Origin: an uncultured Gammaproteobacteria bacterium
GTDB taxonomy: Bacteria > Pseudomonadota > Gammaproteobacteria > Enterobacterales > Psychrobiaceae
Reading direction: 5' to 3'
NCBI GenBank assembly: GCA_913060565.1
Contig: CAJXRU010000021.1
Coordinates: forward strand, 1-41,277
Length of the DNA: 41,277 nt
The position numbers and the translations under genes are program-made. Positions 33,166 to 41,277 of the stretch are shown here, piece by piece; within the stretch, counting starts at the first letter, position 1, and the number at the start of each line of letters is the position of its first letter. The notes under the pieces were generated by a model that saw only the letters and a program-made list of their open reading frames with translations, ran no database searches and was not told the origin of the DNA.

Positions 33166-33855
33166 ATGACACATTCAAACAAACTGCTACTCATTGAAGA
33201 TGACCAAGAACTCAGCGAGTTATTGGTTCAACTACTGACAATGGAAGGTTACGAAGTTGATACGGCAAGTGATGGTGAATCTGGTCTAGCATTGGCACTA
33301 CAAGAAGCACATCAACTCGTATTGCTTGATGTAATGCTGCCAAAGCTCAATGGCTTTGATGTGTTGAAAAAGCTGCGCCAACAAAGTCAATTACCAGTAC
33401 TAATGCTAACAGCCAAAGGCGATGAAATAGACCGTGTGATAGGGTTGGAATTTGGCGCAGATGATTATTTACCTAAGCCATTTAATGACCGCGAGTTACT
33501 TGCACGCGTTAAAGCTATTTTACGCCGCAGTCAGTTAATGCCACAAAAGACGCAAAAATTACAGCGCGGAGATGTGGTGCTTCACCATGGTCGCCAAGAA
33601 GCATTTTGTGGTGACGAAAAACTCGATTTAACAGGTACAGAATTTTTACTGTTATCAGAATTGCTAGAGTTTCCAGGCGAGCTATTGGACAAAAATAATC
33701 TCAACCAGAAAGTGCTCGGCAAACGTTTACAAGCATTTGATCGCAGTTTAGATATGCACATGTCTAACCTGCGGAAAAAATTACCACCGCGCAGCGACAA
33801 TTTACCTCGTATCAAAACAGTGCGCGGTCACGGTTACATTTGGCTTGATAATTAA
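33166..33855 (+). CDS. cpxR: Envelope-stress response regulator CpxR
   Basis: A 229-residue OmpR-family regulator. The receiver has EDD (11-13), phospho-acceptor Asp55 in LLDVMLPK and Lys104 in YLPKPF. The winged helix includes LTGTEFLLLSELLEFPGELLDK and DRSLDMHMSNLRKKL, and ends RGHGYIW, all close to E. coli CpxR. AAGG lies just upstream of the ATG. It is followed by cpxA after 12 bp. Assignment is supported by the CpxR box and the divergent cpxP. Confidence 0.93.
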   Translation: MTHSNKLLLIEDDQELSELLVQLLTMEGYEVDTASDGESGLALALQEAHQLVLLDVMLPKLNGFDVLKKLRQQSQLPVLMLTAKGDEIDRVIGLEFGADDYLPKPFNDRELLARVKAILRRSQLMPQKTQKLQRGDVVLHHGRQEAFCGDEKLDLTGTEFLLLSELLEFPGELLDKNNLNQKVLGKRLQAFDRSLDMHMSNLRKKLPPRSDNLPRIKTVRGHGYIWLDN

Positions 33856-33867
33856 CGGTAAGTACTA

Positions 33868-35268
33868 ATGCCTAAGCAATTATTTTTAAAAATATTTTTT
33901 GGATTTTGGTTTGTTACTGTTGCTCAAATGGCGGCAATTTTAGTGCTGCCTAAAATGCTCGACTCTTCCCTTAAAGTTGACCCTAAGTTAAACGCATACC
34001 ATCAAAAAGTCGCGAAAACACTGCAAAAATCAACCAATCTTGAAAAAACAATTAAACGTCTTCAACACAAGATGCGCCCACCGCATTATTTAAAAAAACG
34101 CATCATTAAAAAACGTGGAAGACTCGACAGTATTTTTGTTGTGAATGAAAATAACATTGGCCTCAAAGGAGAGCGTATTCCAAAAGACGTTTATTTGGCG
34201 CTCATTCAATTAGAAGAAAAACCAGAACAACGCTATTTCCACTATAAACGTTGGGGCGTTTATGGCCCCTACAAATTTGAACATGACGGTCAAACGTATA
34301 GCTTATTTATCAGAGATTTCGAACATAAACATCGTTCTCAAATATTGAATTTTCTTAAAGAAAACCCATGGATAGTCTTAGCGATTGCAATGTTCATTAG
34401 TGCTGTAATTTGTGGCTTGTTAGCATGGCATCTGTCCAGACCAATACGTTCATTAGACCGCAGCGCCAAACGCTTAGCACAGGGTGATTTAACGGCGCGT
34501 GCTGATAAACTTGCCCTACGTTATCACGATGAAATTGGTCAGCTGGCTAAGTCTTTCAACGAAATGGCTGACTCAGTGCAATCAATGGTTAATGGTCAAC
34601 AGCGTTTGCTGGGGGATATTTCCCATGAAATCAGAACACCATTAACGCGATTACAATTGGCCAATGCCATTCATCGTCGCCAATTTGGCGACAATGAAGA
34701 GTTAACACGTATTGAACAAGAAACTGAAACGATTGATAAAATGCTTAATCAACTATTGGCATTATCTCGCTCAACGCTTTCCGGTGAGCATCCGTTTGAA
34801 CACACAGATTTTTCATTTTTCATGGAAGATATTATCGACAATGCACGTTTTGAAGCCCATCAAGCTCAGGTTGAATTGGTTAACGACATTGCGCCTGATA
34901 TAACCATTTCTGTTCAGTGGGACTCTCTTGCAAGTGCTATTGAAAACATCATTCGTAATGCTATTCGTTATGCTAAACAACGTGTTAATTTCTCTGCCTA
35001 TCAAGACGCTGATAACCTCATTATTAATATTATTGATGATGGTTGCGGTGTTGACGACGACCATTTAGGTAACTTATTCACGCCGTTCTACCGCGTATCT
35101 ACATCACGGGATCGCAAGACGGGAGGCACAGGATTAGGGCTCGCCATTGCACATGAAGCAGTGAAGCGCCATCAGGGAAATATTGTTGCGAGCAACAACA
35201 AGCAAGGTGGATTAACAGTCACAATATCTCTGCCACTAACGTCACATACACGGGACTCTAGCAATTAA
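33868..35268 (+). CDS. cpxA: Envelope-stress sensor histidine kinase CpxA
   Basis: A 466-residue inner-membrane kinase and phosphatase. TM1 is at about 8-28. The basic periplasmic sensor domain (30-165) ends with YSLFIRDF. TM2 is at about 168-188, then the HAMP domain (RPIRSLDRSAKRLAQGDLTARA). The H-box GDISHEIRTPLTRLQLA carries His253, and the ATP-binding domain shows NIIRNAIRYA, DDGCGV, FTPFYRV and GGTGLGLAI. The periplasmic part is where CpxP would bind. It is cotranscribed with cpxR. The trmL ATG lies 48 bp downstream with no terminator seen, so read-through is possible. Confidence 0.93.
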   Translation: MPKQLFLKIFFGFWFVTVAQMAAILVLPKMLDSSLKVDPKLNAYHQKVAKTLQKSTNLEKTIKRLQHKMRPPHYLKKRIIKKRGRLDSIFVVNENNIGLKGERIPKDVYLALIQLEEKPEQRYFHYKRWGVYGPYKFEHDGQTYSLFIRDFEHKHRSQILNFLKENPWIVLAIAMFISAVICGLLAWHLSRPIRSLDRSAKRLAQGDLTARADKLALRYHDEIGQLAKSFNEMADSVQSMVNGQQRLLGDISHEIRTPLTRLQLANAIHRRQFGDNEELTRIEQETETIDKMLNQLLALSRSTLSGEHPFEHTDFSFFMEDIIDNARFEAHQAQVELVNDIAPDITISVQWDSLASAIENIIRNAIRYAKQRVNFSAYQDADNLIINIIDDGCGVDDDHLGNLFTPFYRVSTSRDRKTGGTGLGLAIAHEAVKRHQGNIVASNNKQGGLTVTISLPLTSHTRDSSN

Positions 35269-35316
35269 ATCATAGGCTAGGTACAATGCGTGCAAAGACT
35301 CTCATTCGAGCCAAAC

Positions 35317-35793
35317 ATGTTACACGTTGCTTTATACGAACCAGAAATCCCGCCTAACACAGGCAATATTATTCGTCTGTGTGCTAACACCGGATATCAC
35401 CTTCACCTTATTGAACCTTTAGGCTTTGATATTGATGATAAAAAACTAAGACGTGCCGGTTTAGACTATAGCGAGATGACCCACGTAACCCGCCATAAAA
35501 ACTACCAAGCCATGCTAGAAACAGTTGCTCCCAAGCGTGTATTTGCGTGTACGACCAAGGCAACTTGTAGTCATAGTGAAGCCGGCTTTGAAGATGGTGA
35601 CATGTTATTATTTGGCCCCGAAACTCGCGGACTCCCAATGGAGATTATAGAATCTCTACCGCCACAACAACGAATTCGCATTCCTATGTTGCCAGAAAGT
35701 CGCAGCATGAATTTATCTAACGCTGTAGCTGTTATCGTTTACGAATCGTGGCGACAAGTCGGCTATCTGGGAGCTAAGGGTTATGAGAGCTAA
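35317..35793 (+). CDS. trmL: tRNA (cytidine/uridine-34-2'-O)-methyltransferase TrmL
   Basis: A 158-residue SPOUT enzyme that methylates the wobble ribose of certain tRNA-Leu isoacceptors. It begins [20 protein letters not shown], the family's usual N-terminus. The knotted SAM-binding C-terminus shows [11 protein letters not shown] and [20 protein letters not shown] chose the ATG at 35317; an upstream GTG-started extension is unlike the family. Its last codons overlap a 49-residue basic ORF by 11 bp. Confidence 0.95.
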   Translation: MLHVALYEPEIPPNTGNIIRLCANTGYHLHLIEPLGFDIDDKKLRRAGLDYSEMTHVTRHKNYQAMLETVAPKRVFACTTKATCSHSEAGFEDGDMLLFGPETRGLPMEIIESLPPQQRIRIPMLPESRSMNLSNAVAVIVYESWRQVGYLGAKGYES

Positions 35794-35932
35794 TCGCATA
35801 CGCCATAAAAAACGCCTGCAAATTCGTCATCAATCACAACGTCGAATGGCGTTTTATGCGGAAGAAAATATGCGTAAAAACAAGCCTTTCAGATGCTATA
35901 CAGATCGCCAAAACAAAGTGATTGGTGAATAA
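35783..35932 (+). CDS. Small basic protein, 49 residues, overlapping trmL end
   Basis: The ORF starts with ATG at 35783, 11 bp inside trmL, in the -1 relative frame, and ends at 35932. It is followed at once by a strong terminator that would close the unit. The product starts [21 protein letters not shown] and has about 14 Arg/Lys residues and one Cys ([10 protein letters not shown]). GGGAG lies about 9 nt before the ATG, within trmL. The overlap suggests translational coupling. A nucleic-acid-binding or ribosome-associated role is only a guess from charge. It is too short for routine gene finders, so it may be unannotated. Confidence 0.65.
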   Translation: MRANRIRHKKRLQIRHQSQRRMAFYAEENMRKNKPFRCYTDRQNKVIGE

Positions 35933-35962
35933 AAAAATGGTCTGCATTAGCAGACCATTTTT
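35932..35962. terminator. Strong bidirectional terminator after trmL and the small ORF
   Basis: AAAAATGGTCTGC, loop ATTA and GCAGACCATTTTT form a perfect 13-bp stem between the small ORF and the convergent gpsA. Confidence 0.92.
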
Positions 35963-35986
35963 GTTTCTTGATATCGTGATGTGTTA

Positions 35987-37009
35987 TTAAGACTCAATCT
36001 TCTTCGAGCGTCCTAATAAAGCCTTGGCTGCAACTGCAGCGTCTTTACCTTCGTAAAGCACTTGATAGATTTGCTCAGTAATCGGCATTTCTACCCCTAA
36101 ACGCTGTGCGAGTAGGTACACTTCTTTAGTATTGCGATAGCCTTCGACCACCTGACCAATTTCAGCAATCGCGTCTTCGATACCAACACCTTTACCCAGT
36201 GCTAAACCAAAGCGGCGGTTACGAGACTGATTATCAGTACAGGTTAATACTAAATCACCCAAACCAGCCATGCCCATGAAGGTGGCTTGTTCAGCACCAA
36301 CGGCTTGACCAACACGGCATAGTTCGGCTAAGCCACGAGTAACCAGTGCAATGCGTGCATTGGCACCAAAACCTAAGCCATCTGACATGCCCGCACCAAT
36401 AGCAATAACGTTCTTAACCGCGCCGCCTAGCTGAATACCAGTGAAGTCTGTGTTTTGATAAACACGAAAATTCTTCTCATTGTGAAGTAACTGCGCTAAA
36501 TGCTCAGCAAACTCAGGCTCAGATGATGCAAGAGAAATGGCAGTTGGCATACCAGCAGCCATTTCTTTGGCGAATGTAGGACCAGATAAAACAGCTAATG
36601 CAATATCATCACCTAATACTTCACGAGCGACATCTTGCAATAAGCGACCTGTTTCCGCTTCCAACCCTTTAGTTGCCCACGCCAAACGATGTTCAGTTGT
36701 CAATAAAGGCTTAAGCTGCTTGAGCATGTCAACAAATGCAAAGCTCGGCACAACCACTAAGATTGTTTTAGTCGCAGCAACCACGCTCGTAAGATCATCA
36801 CTCATAGTTAATGAGTCAGGAAATTTTGCGCCTGGCAGATATTTTTCATTGCTGCCATCTTTTGCTAATTGCGCGACGTGCTCAGGGTTGTGAGCCCACA
36901 TTAAGGTGTCGTTATTATTGCGTGCTAAACAAATAGCAAGGGCAGAGCCATAAGACCCTGCCCCTAAAACCGCAATATCCGCCGTTGGCGTTTGATGCGT
37001 CGTAGTCAT
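35987..37009 (-). CDS. gpsA: Glycerol-3-phosphate dehydrogenase [NAD(P)+] GpsA
   Basis: GpsA reduces dihydroxyacetone phosphate to sn-glycerol-3-phosphate, the backbone of membrane phospholipids. The 340-residue protein has the Rossmann loop [11 protein letters not shown] (about 15-25), [26 protein letters not shown], and the catalytic Lys in [14 protein letters not shown] followed by [10 protein letters not shown]. It starts 1 bp after the secB stop, the same secB-gpsA order as in E. coli. Confidence 0.97.
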   Translation of the reverse strand: MTTTHQTPTADIAVLGAGSYGSALAICLARNNNDTLMWAHNPEHVAQLAKDGSNEKYLPGAKFPDSLTMSDDLTSVVAATKTILVVVPSFAFVDMLKQLKPLLTTEHRLAWATKGLEAETGRLLQDVAREVLGDDIALAVLSGPTFAKEMAAGMPTAISLASSEPEFAEHLAQLLHNEKNFRVYQNTDFTGIQLGGAVKNVIAIGAGMSDGLGFGANARIALVTRGLAELCRVGQAVGAEQATFMGMAGLGDLVLTCTDNQSRNRRFGLALGKGVGIEDAIAEIGQVVEGYRNTKEVYLLAQRLGVEMPITEQIYQVLYEGKDAAVAAKALLGRSKKIES

Positions 37010-37010
37010 A

Positions 37011-37481
37011 TTAGTGAGCTACGTTTTCGCCTTGCGCTTCATCAGCACCTTCACGAGAATTCACATATTGTGCGAATAACGCGTCGAAGTTAACTGGCGC
37101 TAAGTTCAATTGTGGGAATGTACCACCAGCCACTAACCCAGCAATCACTTGGCGTGCGTATGGGAACAAGATGTTTGGACAGTATGAACCAATAGAATGT
37201 GCTAGCTGTTGGCCTTCAACACCAGAAATTGTGAAGATACCAGCTTGTTGAACTTCAGCTAAAAACGCAGTTTCTTCACCGATAGTTGCTGTCACTGTTA
37301 GTGATAAAACAACTTCAAATAAACCTTCTTCAAGTTTATTGCTACGAGTATCTAAGTCTAACTTAACATCTGGTTCCCATTCTTTTTGGAAGATAACCGG
37401 TGAGTTAGGCGTTTCAAATGATACATCTTTTGTGTATACGCGTTGAATGTGAAATTCTGGGTTTGCTTGTTCTTCAGCCAT
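37011..37481 (-). CDS. secB: Protein-export chaperone SecB
   Basis: This homotetrameric cytosolic chaperone keeps preproteins unfolded and delivers them to SecA. The 156-residue protein has [19 protein letters not shown] at the start, characteristic [19 protein letters not shown], and [31 protein letters not shown] near the end. It is longer than the GrxC and shorter than the GpsA neighbours and lies between them in the conserved yibN-grxC-secB-gpsA order, 36 bp after grxC. Confidence 0.97.
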   Translation of the reverse strand: MAEEQANPEFHIQRVYTKDVSFETPNSPVIFQKEWEPDVKLDLDTRSNKLEEGLFEVVLSLTVTATIGEETAFLAEVQQAGIFTISGVEGQQLAHSIGSYCPNILFPYARQVIAGLVAGGTFPQLNLAPVNFDALFAQYVNSREGADEAQGENVAH

Positions 37482-37517
37482 GATAAATCCTTGGTTTTAT
37501 TCTTATGGTTAGCGTAA

Positions 37518-37769
37518 TTACGCTAATAATTTGTCTAAATCGCCAGATGAATGCAGTGCGAATAAATCGTCACACCCACCAACAGCTTGATCATTAATGA
37601 AAATTTGCGGTACTGAAGTTCGTCCAGTGCGCTCAATCATTTCATCTCTTTTTTCAGGTTGCTCTTCGATATCAATCGTATCGTAAGCTACGCCTTTGCT
37701 TTCTAGCAGCGCTTTAGCTTGCTTACAAAAAGAACACCACGAACGAGAGTAAATAGTTACATTGGCCAT
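37518..37769 (-). CDS. grxC: Glutaredoxin 3 (GrxC) with CSFC active site
   Basis: An 83-residue thiol-disulfide oxidoreductase that uses glutathione. It has the thioredoxin-type fold with active site WCSFC (Cys12 and Cys15), TSVPQIFINDQ with the cis-Pro, and VGGCDDLFAL that binds glutathione. Classical GrxC has CPYC; here Pro is replaced by Ser and the preceding residue is Trp. The ATG at 37769 follows GAGG by 8 nt; a GTG three codons upstream is less likely. The Shine-Dalgarno overlaps the yibN stop codon, which suggests coupling. Confidence 0.95.
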   Translation of the reverse strand: MANVTIYSRSWCSFCKQAKALLESKGVAYDTIDIEEQPEKRDEMIERTGRTSVPQIFINDQAVGGCDDLFALHSSGDLDKLLA

Positions 37770-37780
37770 AGCAGACACCT

Positions 37781-38209
37781 CTATTTTTTAGTTAACGGCA
37801 AATTCGCATTGCGCCACTCTGTAATACCACCTTGCAAATTGTATAGGTCATTAAAGCCTAACTTTTGCATCATTTGGCATGCTTGATTTGAAGTCATGCC
37901 TGAATTACATACAACAATAATGGGGGTATCTTTATACTTTTCAATGCTTGCTAGGTCATTATTTTTAAACTTTGACAATGGCATTAACTTAGAACCTAAG
38001 ATATGGCCCTTCTTATATTCGCCATCACCACGAACATCAACCACAACCGCATCTTCGCGATTCATTAACATAGTTGCTTGTTGGTGGTTAATCTTCTTAA
38101 CGCCATTAATACTTGCTCTAATGCTGGTAAATACTACGGCTACAAATAAAATTACCCAAGCTGTTGCCAACCAGATATTCGCTTGGAAAAATTCAATAAT
38201 CTCTTGCAT
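37781..38209 (-). CDS. yibN: Membrane-anchored rhodanese-like sulfurtransferase (YibN)
   Basis: A 142-residue protein with one N-terminal transmembrane helix (about 10-29: IWLATAWVILFVAVVFTSI) and a single rhodanese domain (about 45-138). The active-site loop VVCNSGMTSN contains the catalytic Cys. VVDVRGDGEYKKGHILGS and LGFNDLYNLQGGITEW are standard rhodanese segments. It is the first gene of yibN-grxC-secB-gpsA, divergent from gpmI, as in E. coli. The natural sulfur acceptor is not established. Confidence 0.93.
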   Translation of the reverse strand: MQEIIEFFQANIWLATAWVILFVAVVFTSIRASINGVKKINHQQATMLMNREDAVVVDVRGDGEYKKGHILGSKLMPLSKFKNNDLASIEKYKDTPIIVVCNSGMTSNQACQMMQKLGFNDLYNLQGGITEWRNANLPLTKK

Positions 38210-38525
38210 CTTGCGTCCTAAAAAATTCTAAACTCACGACAATATTTGTCGTTCAATTATTATCAATTGGCGCCTAGTATACAGACCAATAGCACAGTTA
38301 CCAATGGCCTATTTAATATTGTTTTTATCAATAGATAAGCGCAGTCTTAACGGATGTAAATTTTGCGATTTAGACGCCTTTTTTCCGCTGTTGGCTTACA
38401 GGTATATCAACACAAAATTGATGAAATAATTTATTATCACTTTCATCGACAATTGTGTTTTTTATCGTCATGGCTCAGTGTAATATATAGCGCAAATTCG
38501 TCTTTTAAGTTAGGAAGTTAAATTA
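38210..38525. other. Divergent intergenic region yibN/gpmI with a 15-bp inverted repeat
   Basis: 316 bp without a gene. CGACAATATTTGTCG (38237-38251) is a perfect inverted repeat close to the yibN start. On the gpmI side, TAATAT (about 38482-38487) is the best -10 candidate, without a convincing -35. The remainder is AT-rich and shows no RNA gene or terminator. Confidence 0.5.
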
Positions 38526-40067
38526 ATGTCTGCGGCCAAAAAACCTTTAGTGTTACTAATTCTGGATGGTTGGGGTTATCGTGAAGATCAAACCAACAAC
38601 GCTATTGCACTAGCCAACACGCCAGTGCTGGATAATTTATGGCAGCAATACCCAAGCACATTAATTTCTGGCTCAGGAATGGACGTAGGCCTGCCTGATG
38701 GTCAAATGGGTAATTCAGAAGTTGGTCACGTAAATATTGGCTCTGGACGAGTTGTTTACCAAAATTACACCCGTATTGATAAATCTATTAGCGATGGTGA
38801 CTTTAACACTAACCCTGCTTTTGTCGATCACATTGATGCCACAATCAAAGCTGGTAAAGCCGTTCACATCATGGGGCTTCTGTCACCAGGTGGCGTTCAC
38901 AGCCATGAGGACCATATGCTGGCACTCATTAAGCTTGCCGCAGAACGTGGCGCTAATAAAATCTACTTCCACGGATTTTTAGACGGTCGTGATACGCCAC
39001 CACGCAGCGCATTAGCATCTATTGAGAAAATACAGGCATTGTTTGCATCATTAGGTAAAGGACAAATTGCATCATTGATAGGTCGCTACTACGCAATGGA
39101 TCGAGACCAACGTTGGGATCGTGTTGAAGTTGCTTACGACTTACTTACTCAAGGTCAAGGGAAACATCAATACGATTGTCCAGTTACAGCGCTGAACGCC
39201 GCCTACGAGCGTGATGAAAATGATGAGTTTGTTGGTGCGAGTGCAATAACCAACAATGGTAAATCAGTGACGATTGAAGACGGCGACGCCATGTTCTTCA
39301 TGAATTTTAGAGCAGACCGTGCTCGTGAAATTAGCCGCGCCTTCGTTGACAGTGATTTTACGGGTTTTGAACGCAAAAAACGTGTTGCACTAAGTAGCTT
39401 TGTACAGTTAACGCAATACGCTGACGATATCATTAGCCCTGTTGCCTACGGCCCTGAAAAACTTGATAACGTGCTAGGTGAATGGTTACAGAATAACGAT
39501 AAAACGCAACTTCGTATTTCTGAAACAGAAAAGTATGCGCACGTTACCTTCTTCTTTAACGGTGGTATTGAAAAAGAATTCAATGGCGAAGACCGTATTT
39601 TGATTCCATCACCAGATGTTGCAACCTATGACTTGCAACCAGAAATGAATTCCACACTCTTGACTGACAAACTTGTTGGTGCAATTGATAGTGGCAAATA
39701 CGACGTCATCGTTTGTAACTATCCAAATGGAGATATGGTTGGTCATACTGGCGTCATGGAAGCGGCTATAAAAGCATGTGAAGCAGTTGATAGCTGTATT
39801 GGCCGTGTTGTTGATGCGTTAGAAAAAATCGGTGGCGAATGTCTCATCACCGCTGATCACGGCAACGCAGAACAAATGCTTAACGAGACAACTCAACAAG
39901 CCCATACCGCGCACACCAGCGAACCTGTACCATTCATTTACGTTGGTCGTCCTGCTACACCGTCTGGTGTTGGTAAACTTAGCGATATTGCGCCAACGAT
40001 GCTGCAATTGTTAGATATGGAAATCCCTGAGCAAATGACAGGCACTCCATTAATGACACTGAGTTAA
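38526..40067 (+). CDS. gpmI: 2,3-bisphosphoglycerate-independent phosphoglycerate mutase GpmI
   Basis: This manganese enzyme interconverts 3- and 2-phosphoglycerate in glycolysis and gluconeogenesis. The 513-residue protein (E. coli 514) has the metal and nucleophile sites [10 protein letters not shown] with Asp14 and [17 protein letters not shown] with phospho-acceptor Ser64. Others are [36 protein letters not shown] and [15 protein letters not shown] lies 8-9 nt before the ATG. The envC TTG start follows the stop codon by one nucleotide. Confidence 0.98.
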   Translation: MSAAKKPLVLLILDGWGYREDQTNNAIALANTPVLDNLWQQYPSTLISGSGMDVGLPDGQMGNSEVGHVNIGSGRVVYQNYTRIDKSISDGDFNTNPAFVDHIDATIKAGKAVHIMGLLSPGGVHSHEDHMLALIKLAAERGANKIYFHGFLDGRDTPPRSALASIEKIQALFASLGKGQIASLIGRYYAMDRDQRWDRVEVAYDLLTQGQGKHQYDCPVTALNAAYERDENDEFVGASAITNNGKSVTIEDGDAMFFMNFRADRAREISRAFVDSDFTGFERKKRVALSSFVQLTQYADDIISPVAYGPEKLDNVLGEWLQNNDKTQLRISETEKYAHVTFFFNGGIEKEFNGEDRILIPSPDVATYDLQPEMNSTLLTDKLVGAIDSGKYDVIVCNYPNGDMVGHTGVMEAAIKACEAVDSCIGRVVDALEKIGGECLITADHGNAEQMLNETTQQAHTAHTSEPVPFIYVGRPATPSGVGKLSDIAPTMLQLLDMEIPEQMTGTPLMTLS

Positions 40068-40068
40068 T

Positions 40069-41193
40069 TTGTTTTCTCGTCATACGCTCGTCTTACTAAT
40101 CACGCTGCTGCTGAGCAGCGTGAGTTTTGCCGATGATACAAAAGATCAATTAAATGCCATTAAAGGGAAAATAGACCAGCAAAAATCAATTCTTGCCAAA
40201 CAAAAGAAACAACAGCAACGTCTTAATAATTTGCTTCGCGATACCGATAAAAAAATCGCTAGCTCAGCCAATGATTTATTTAATACCCAACAGCAACAGA
40301 AAACAGCGCAACAAAATCAAATTCAATTAGTTAGCCGAAAAAAAGCGCTGACTAAAACGCAAACTCATCAACGTCAAGTTTTGGCTAAGCAACTTAAAAG
40401 TGCTTACATGACCGGTAATCATGATTTGATGCAATTACTGCTTAATCAAGAGCAAAGCAGTAAAACAGAACGCTTATTAGGTTATTACCAATACCTAAAC
40501 AAAGCGCGCGTTCAGGCACTTAACGAACTCAAGCAAACATTTGAAGAATTACAAACTGTTGAGCAGCAGCTGATTGATACGTTAGCCAAATTAGACAATC
40601 TGCTCAAACAACAACAACAGGCTCAAGCACTCCTCAAAAAACAAAAGCAGACTCGAAGCACTGCATTAGCACAATTGCGAAAATCTTATCAAACAAACAG
40701 CGCTCAACTCGAACAGTATCAGTTGTCTGAATTAGACATTAAACAGTTGCTGGCTATCCAACAGCAAGAAGAAGCTGAGCCTGTTAAAAAGCCCCTCAAC
40801 GGACTGGCAAAACTACGTGGTCGCCTAGCCAAGCCAACAAAAGGTAGAACGACTCACCTCTTTGGCCAAAAACGTAGTGGCCAATTACGCTGGAAAGGCG
40901 TCACCGTTGTTGGACGTGAAGGACAATCGGTGAATGCTGTTTACCATGGCAAAGTTGTATTTTCAGATTGGTTAAAAGGGTTTGGGTTAGTCTTAGTGCT
41001 TGATCATGGCTCTGGCTATATGAGCCTTTATGGACACAATCAAGCGTTATTAAAAAAGGCCGGAGATTACGTTGAGCAAGATGAACAAGTTGCTCTGTTA
41101 GGACAAAGTGGTGGCCAATCAACACCTGGACTTTATTTTGAGATCCGTCATAAAGGAAAGGCAATAAACCCTAATCGATGGTTTAAAAAGTAA
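40069..41193 (+). CDS. envC: Murein hydrolase activator EnvC
   Basis: EnvC is recruited to the septum by FtsEX and activates the amidases AmiA/AmiB to split septal peptidoglycan. The 374-residue protein has a signal peptide (FSRHTLVLLITLLLSSVSFA), long coiled coils rich in Gln and Lys (about 25-245), and a C-terminal LytM (M23) domain (about 255-374). The LytM metal ligands are degenerate: FGQKRSGQLRWKGV lacks the H-x3-D motif, and LYFEIRHKG replaces HxH, as expected for an activator rather than an enzyme. The start is TTG at 40069; no in-frame ATG occurs until residue 114, and the signal peptide begins at the TTG. The gene follows gpmI as in E. coli. Confidence 0.95.
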   Translation: MFSRHTLVLLITLLLSSVSFADDTKDQLNAIKGKIDQQKSILAKQKKQQQRLNNLLRDTDKKIASSANDLFNTQQQQKTAQQNQIQLVSRKKALTKTQTHQRQVLAKQLKSAYMTGNHDLMQLLLNQEQSSKTERLLGYYQYLNKARVQALNELKQTFEELQTVEQQLIDTLAKLDNLLKQQQQAQALLKKQKQTRSTALAQLRKSYQTNSAQLEQYQLSELDIKQLLAIQQQEEAEPVKKPLNGLAKLRGRLAKPTKGRTTHLFGQKRSGQLRWKGVTVVGREGQSVNAVYHGKVVFSDWLKGFGLVLVLDHGSGYMSLYGHNQALLKKAGDYVEQDEQVALLGQSGGQSTPGLYFEIRHKGKAINPNRWFKK

Positions 41194-41277
41194 ACGAACA
41201 AGCTATTTTTACAACAGTTAAAACCCTATATTTCGAATTTTATTGAATCTATATCGTAATTACGCATAAATTAGTTA

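Overview
The window is a piece of a gammaproteobacterial chromosome, most likely from a marine member of the Alteromonadales (Colwellia, Thalassotalea, Psychrosphaera or Shewanella relatives). I base this on the overall low GC, the protein styles (MetJ, MetL, HslVU, CpxRA, SecB), the mipA-DUF3019-rstAB cluster, and gene orders shared with E. coli or Shewanella. The genus cannot be fixed from the sequence alone. There is no prophage, CRISPR array, rRNA or integrase.

Layout. 1-2940: the 5' part of a tRNA-Thr gene reading out of the window, preceded on the same strand by murB-birA-coaX. The E. coli equivalent is murB-birA-coaA-thrU. 3042-7199: the methionine module, metB-metL divergent from metJ, with MetJ operators between them. 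7255-10480: an operon for a MipA/OmpV-type outer-membrane protein, a DUF3019 protein and an RstA/RstB-like two-component system. 10564-12612: a TonB-dependent receptor. 12770-13950: an RsgA-type GTPase with a leader peptide and competing hairpins upstream. 14098-15339: malic enzyme with a perfect palindrome upstream. 15750-21615: a small outer-membrane beta-barrel protein, rpmE, priA, argS and a short FtsN-like SPOR protein.

21693-25712 is an accessory block between the ftsN-like gene and hslVU, which are adjacent in many relatives. It holds a secreted protein of unknown function, a hipBA toxin-antitoxin pair behind three operator-like repeats spaced exactly 50 bp apart, a membrane-anchored Xre regulator and an alpha/beta hydrolase. 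hslVU (25900-27777) keeps a sigma-32-type promoter and a 5' UTR stem-loop. A second insertion follows hslU: a 311-bp MITE-like element and two tandem, diverged paralogues of an unknown secreted protein. These separate hslU from the DUF971 gene that often follows it.

30653-35268 is concerned with envelope quality control: msrPQ for periplasmic methionine sulfoxide repair, a Spy/CpxP-like chaperone, and cpxRA with a perfect CpxR box between cpxP and cpxR. 35317-35932: trmL and an overlapping 49-residue basic ORF. 35987-41193: the E. coli-like order gpsA-secB-grxC-yibN, divergent from gpmI-envC.

Most of the window is conserved housekeeping DNA. The parts that deserve a second look are the leader upstream of the RsgA paralogue, the hipBA operator array with its neighbours, the hslU-distal paralogue pair, the maeB palindrome, the unusual glutaredoxin active site and the unlisted small ORF after trmL. 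I did not find a clear-cut new defence or biosynthetic system.
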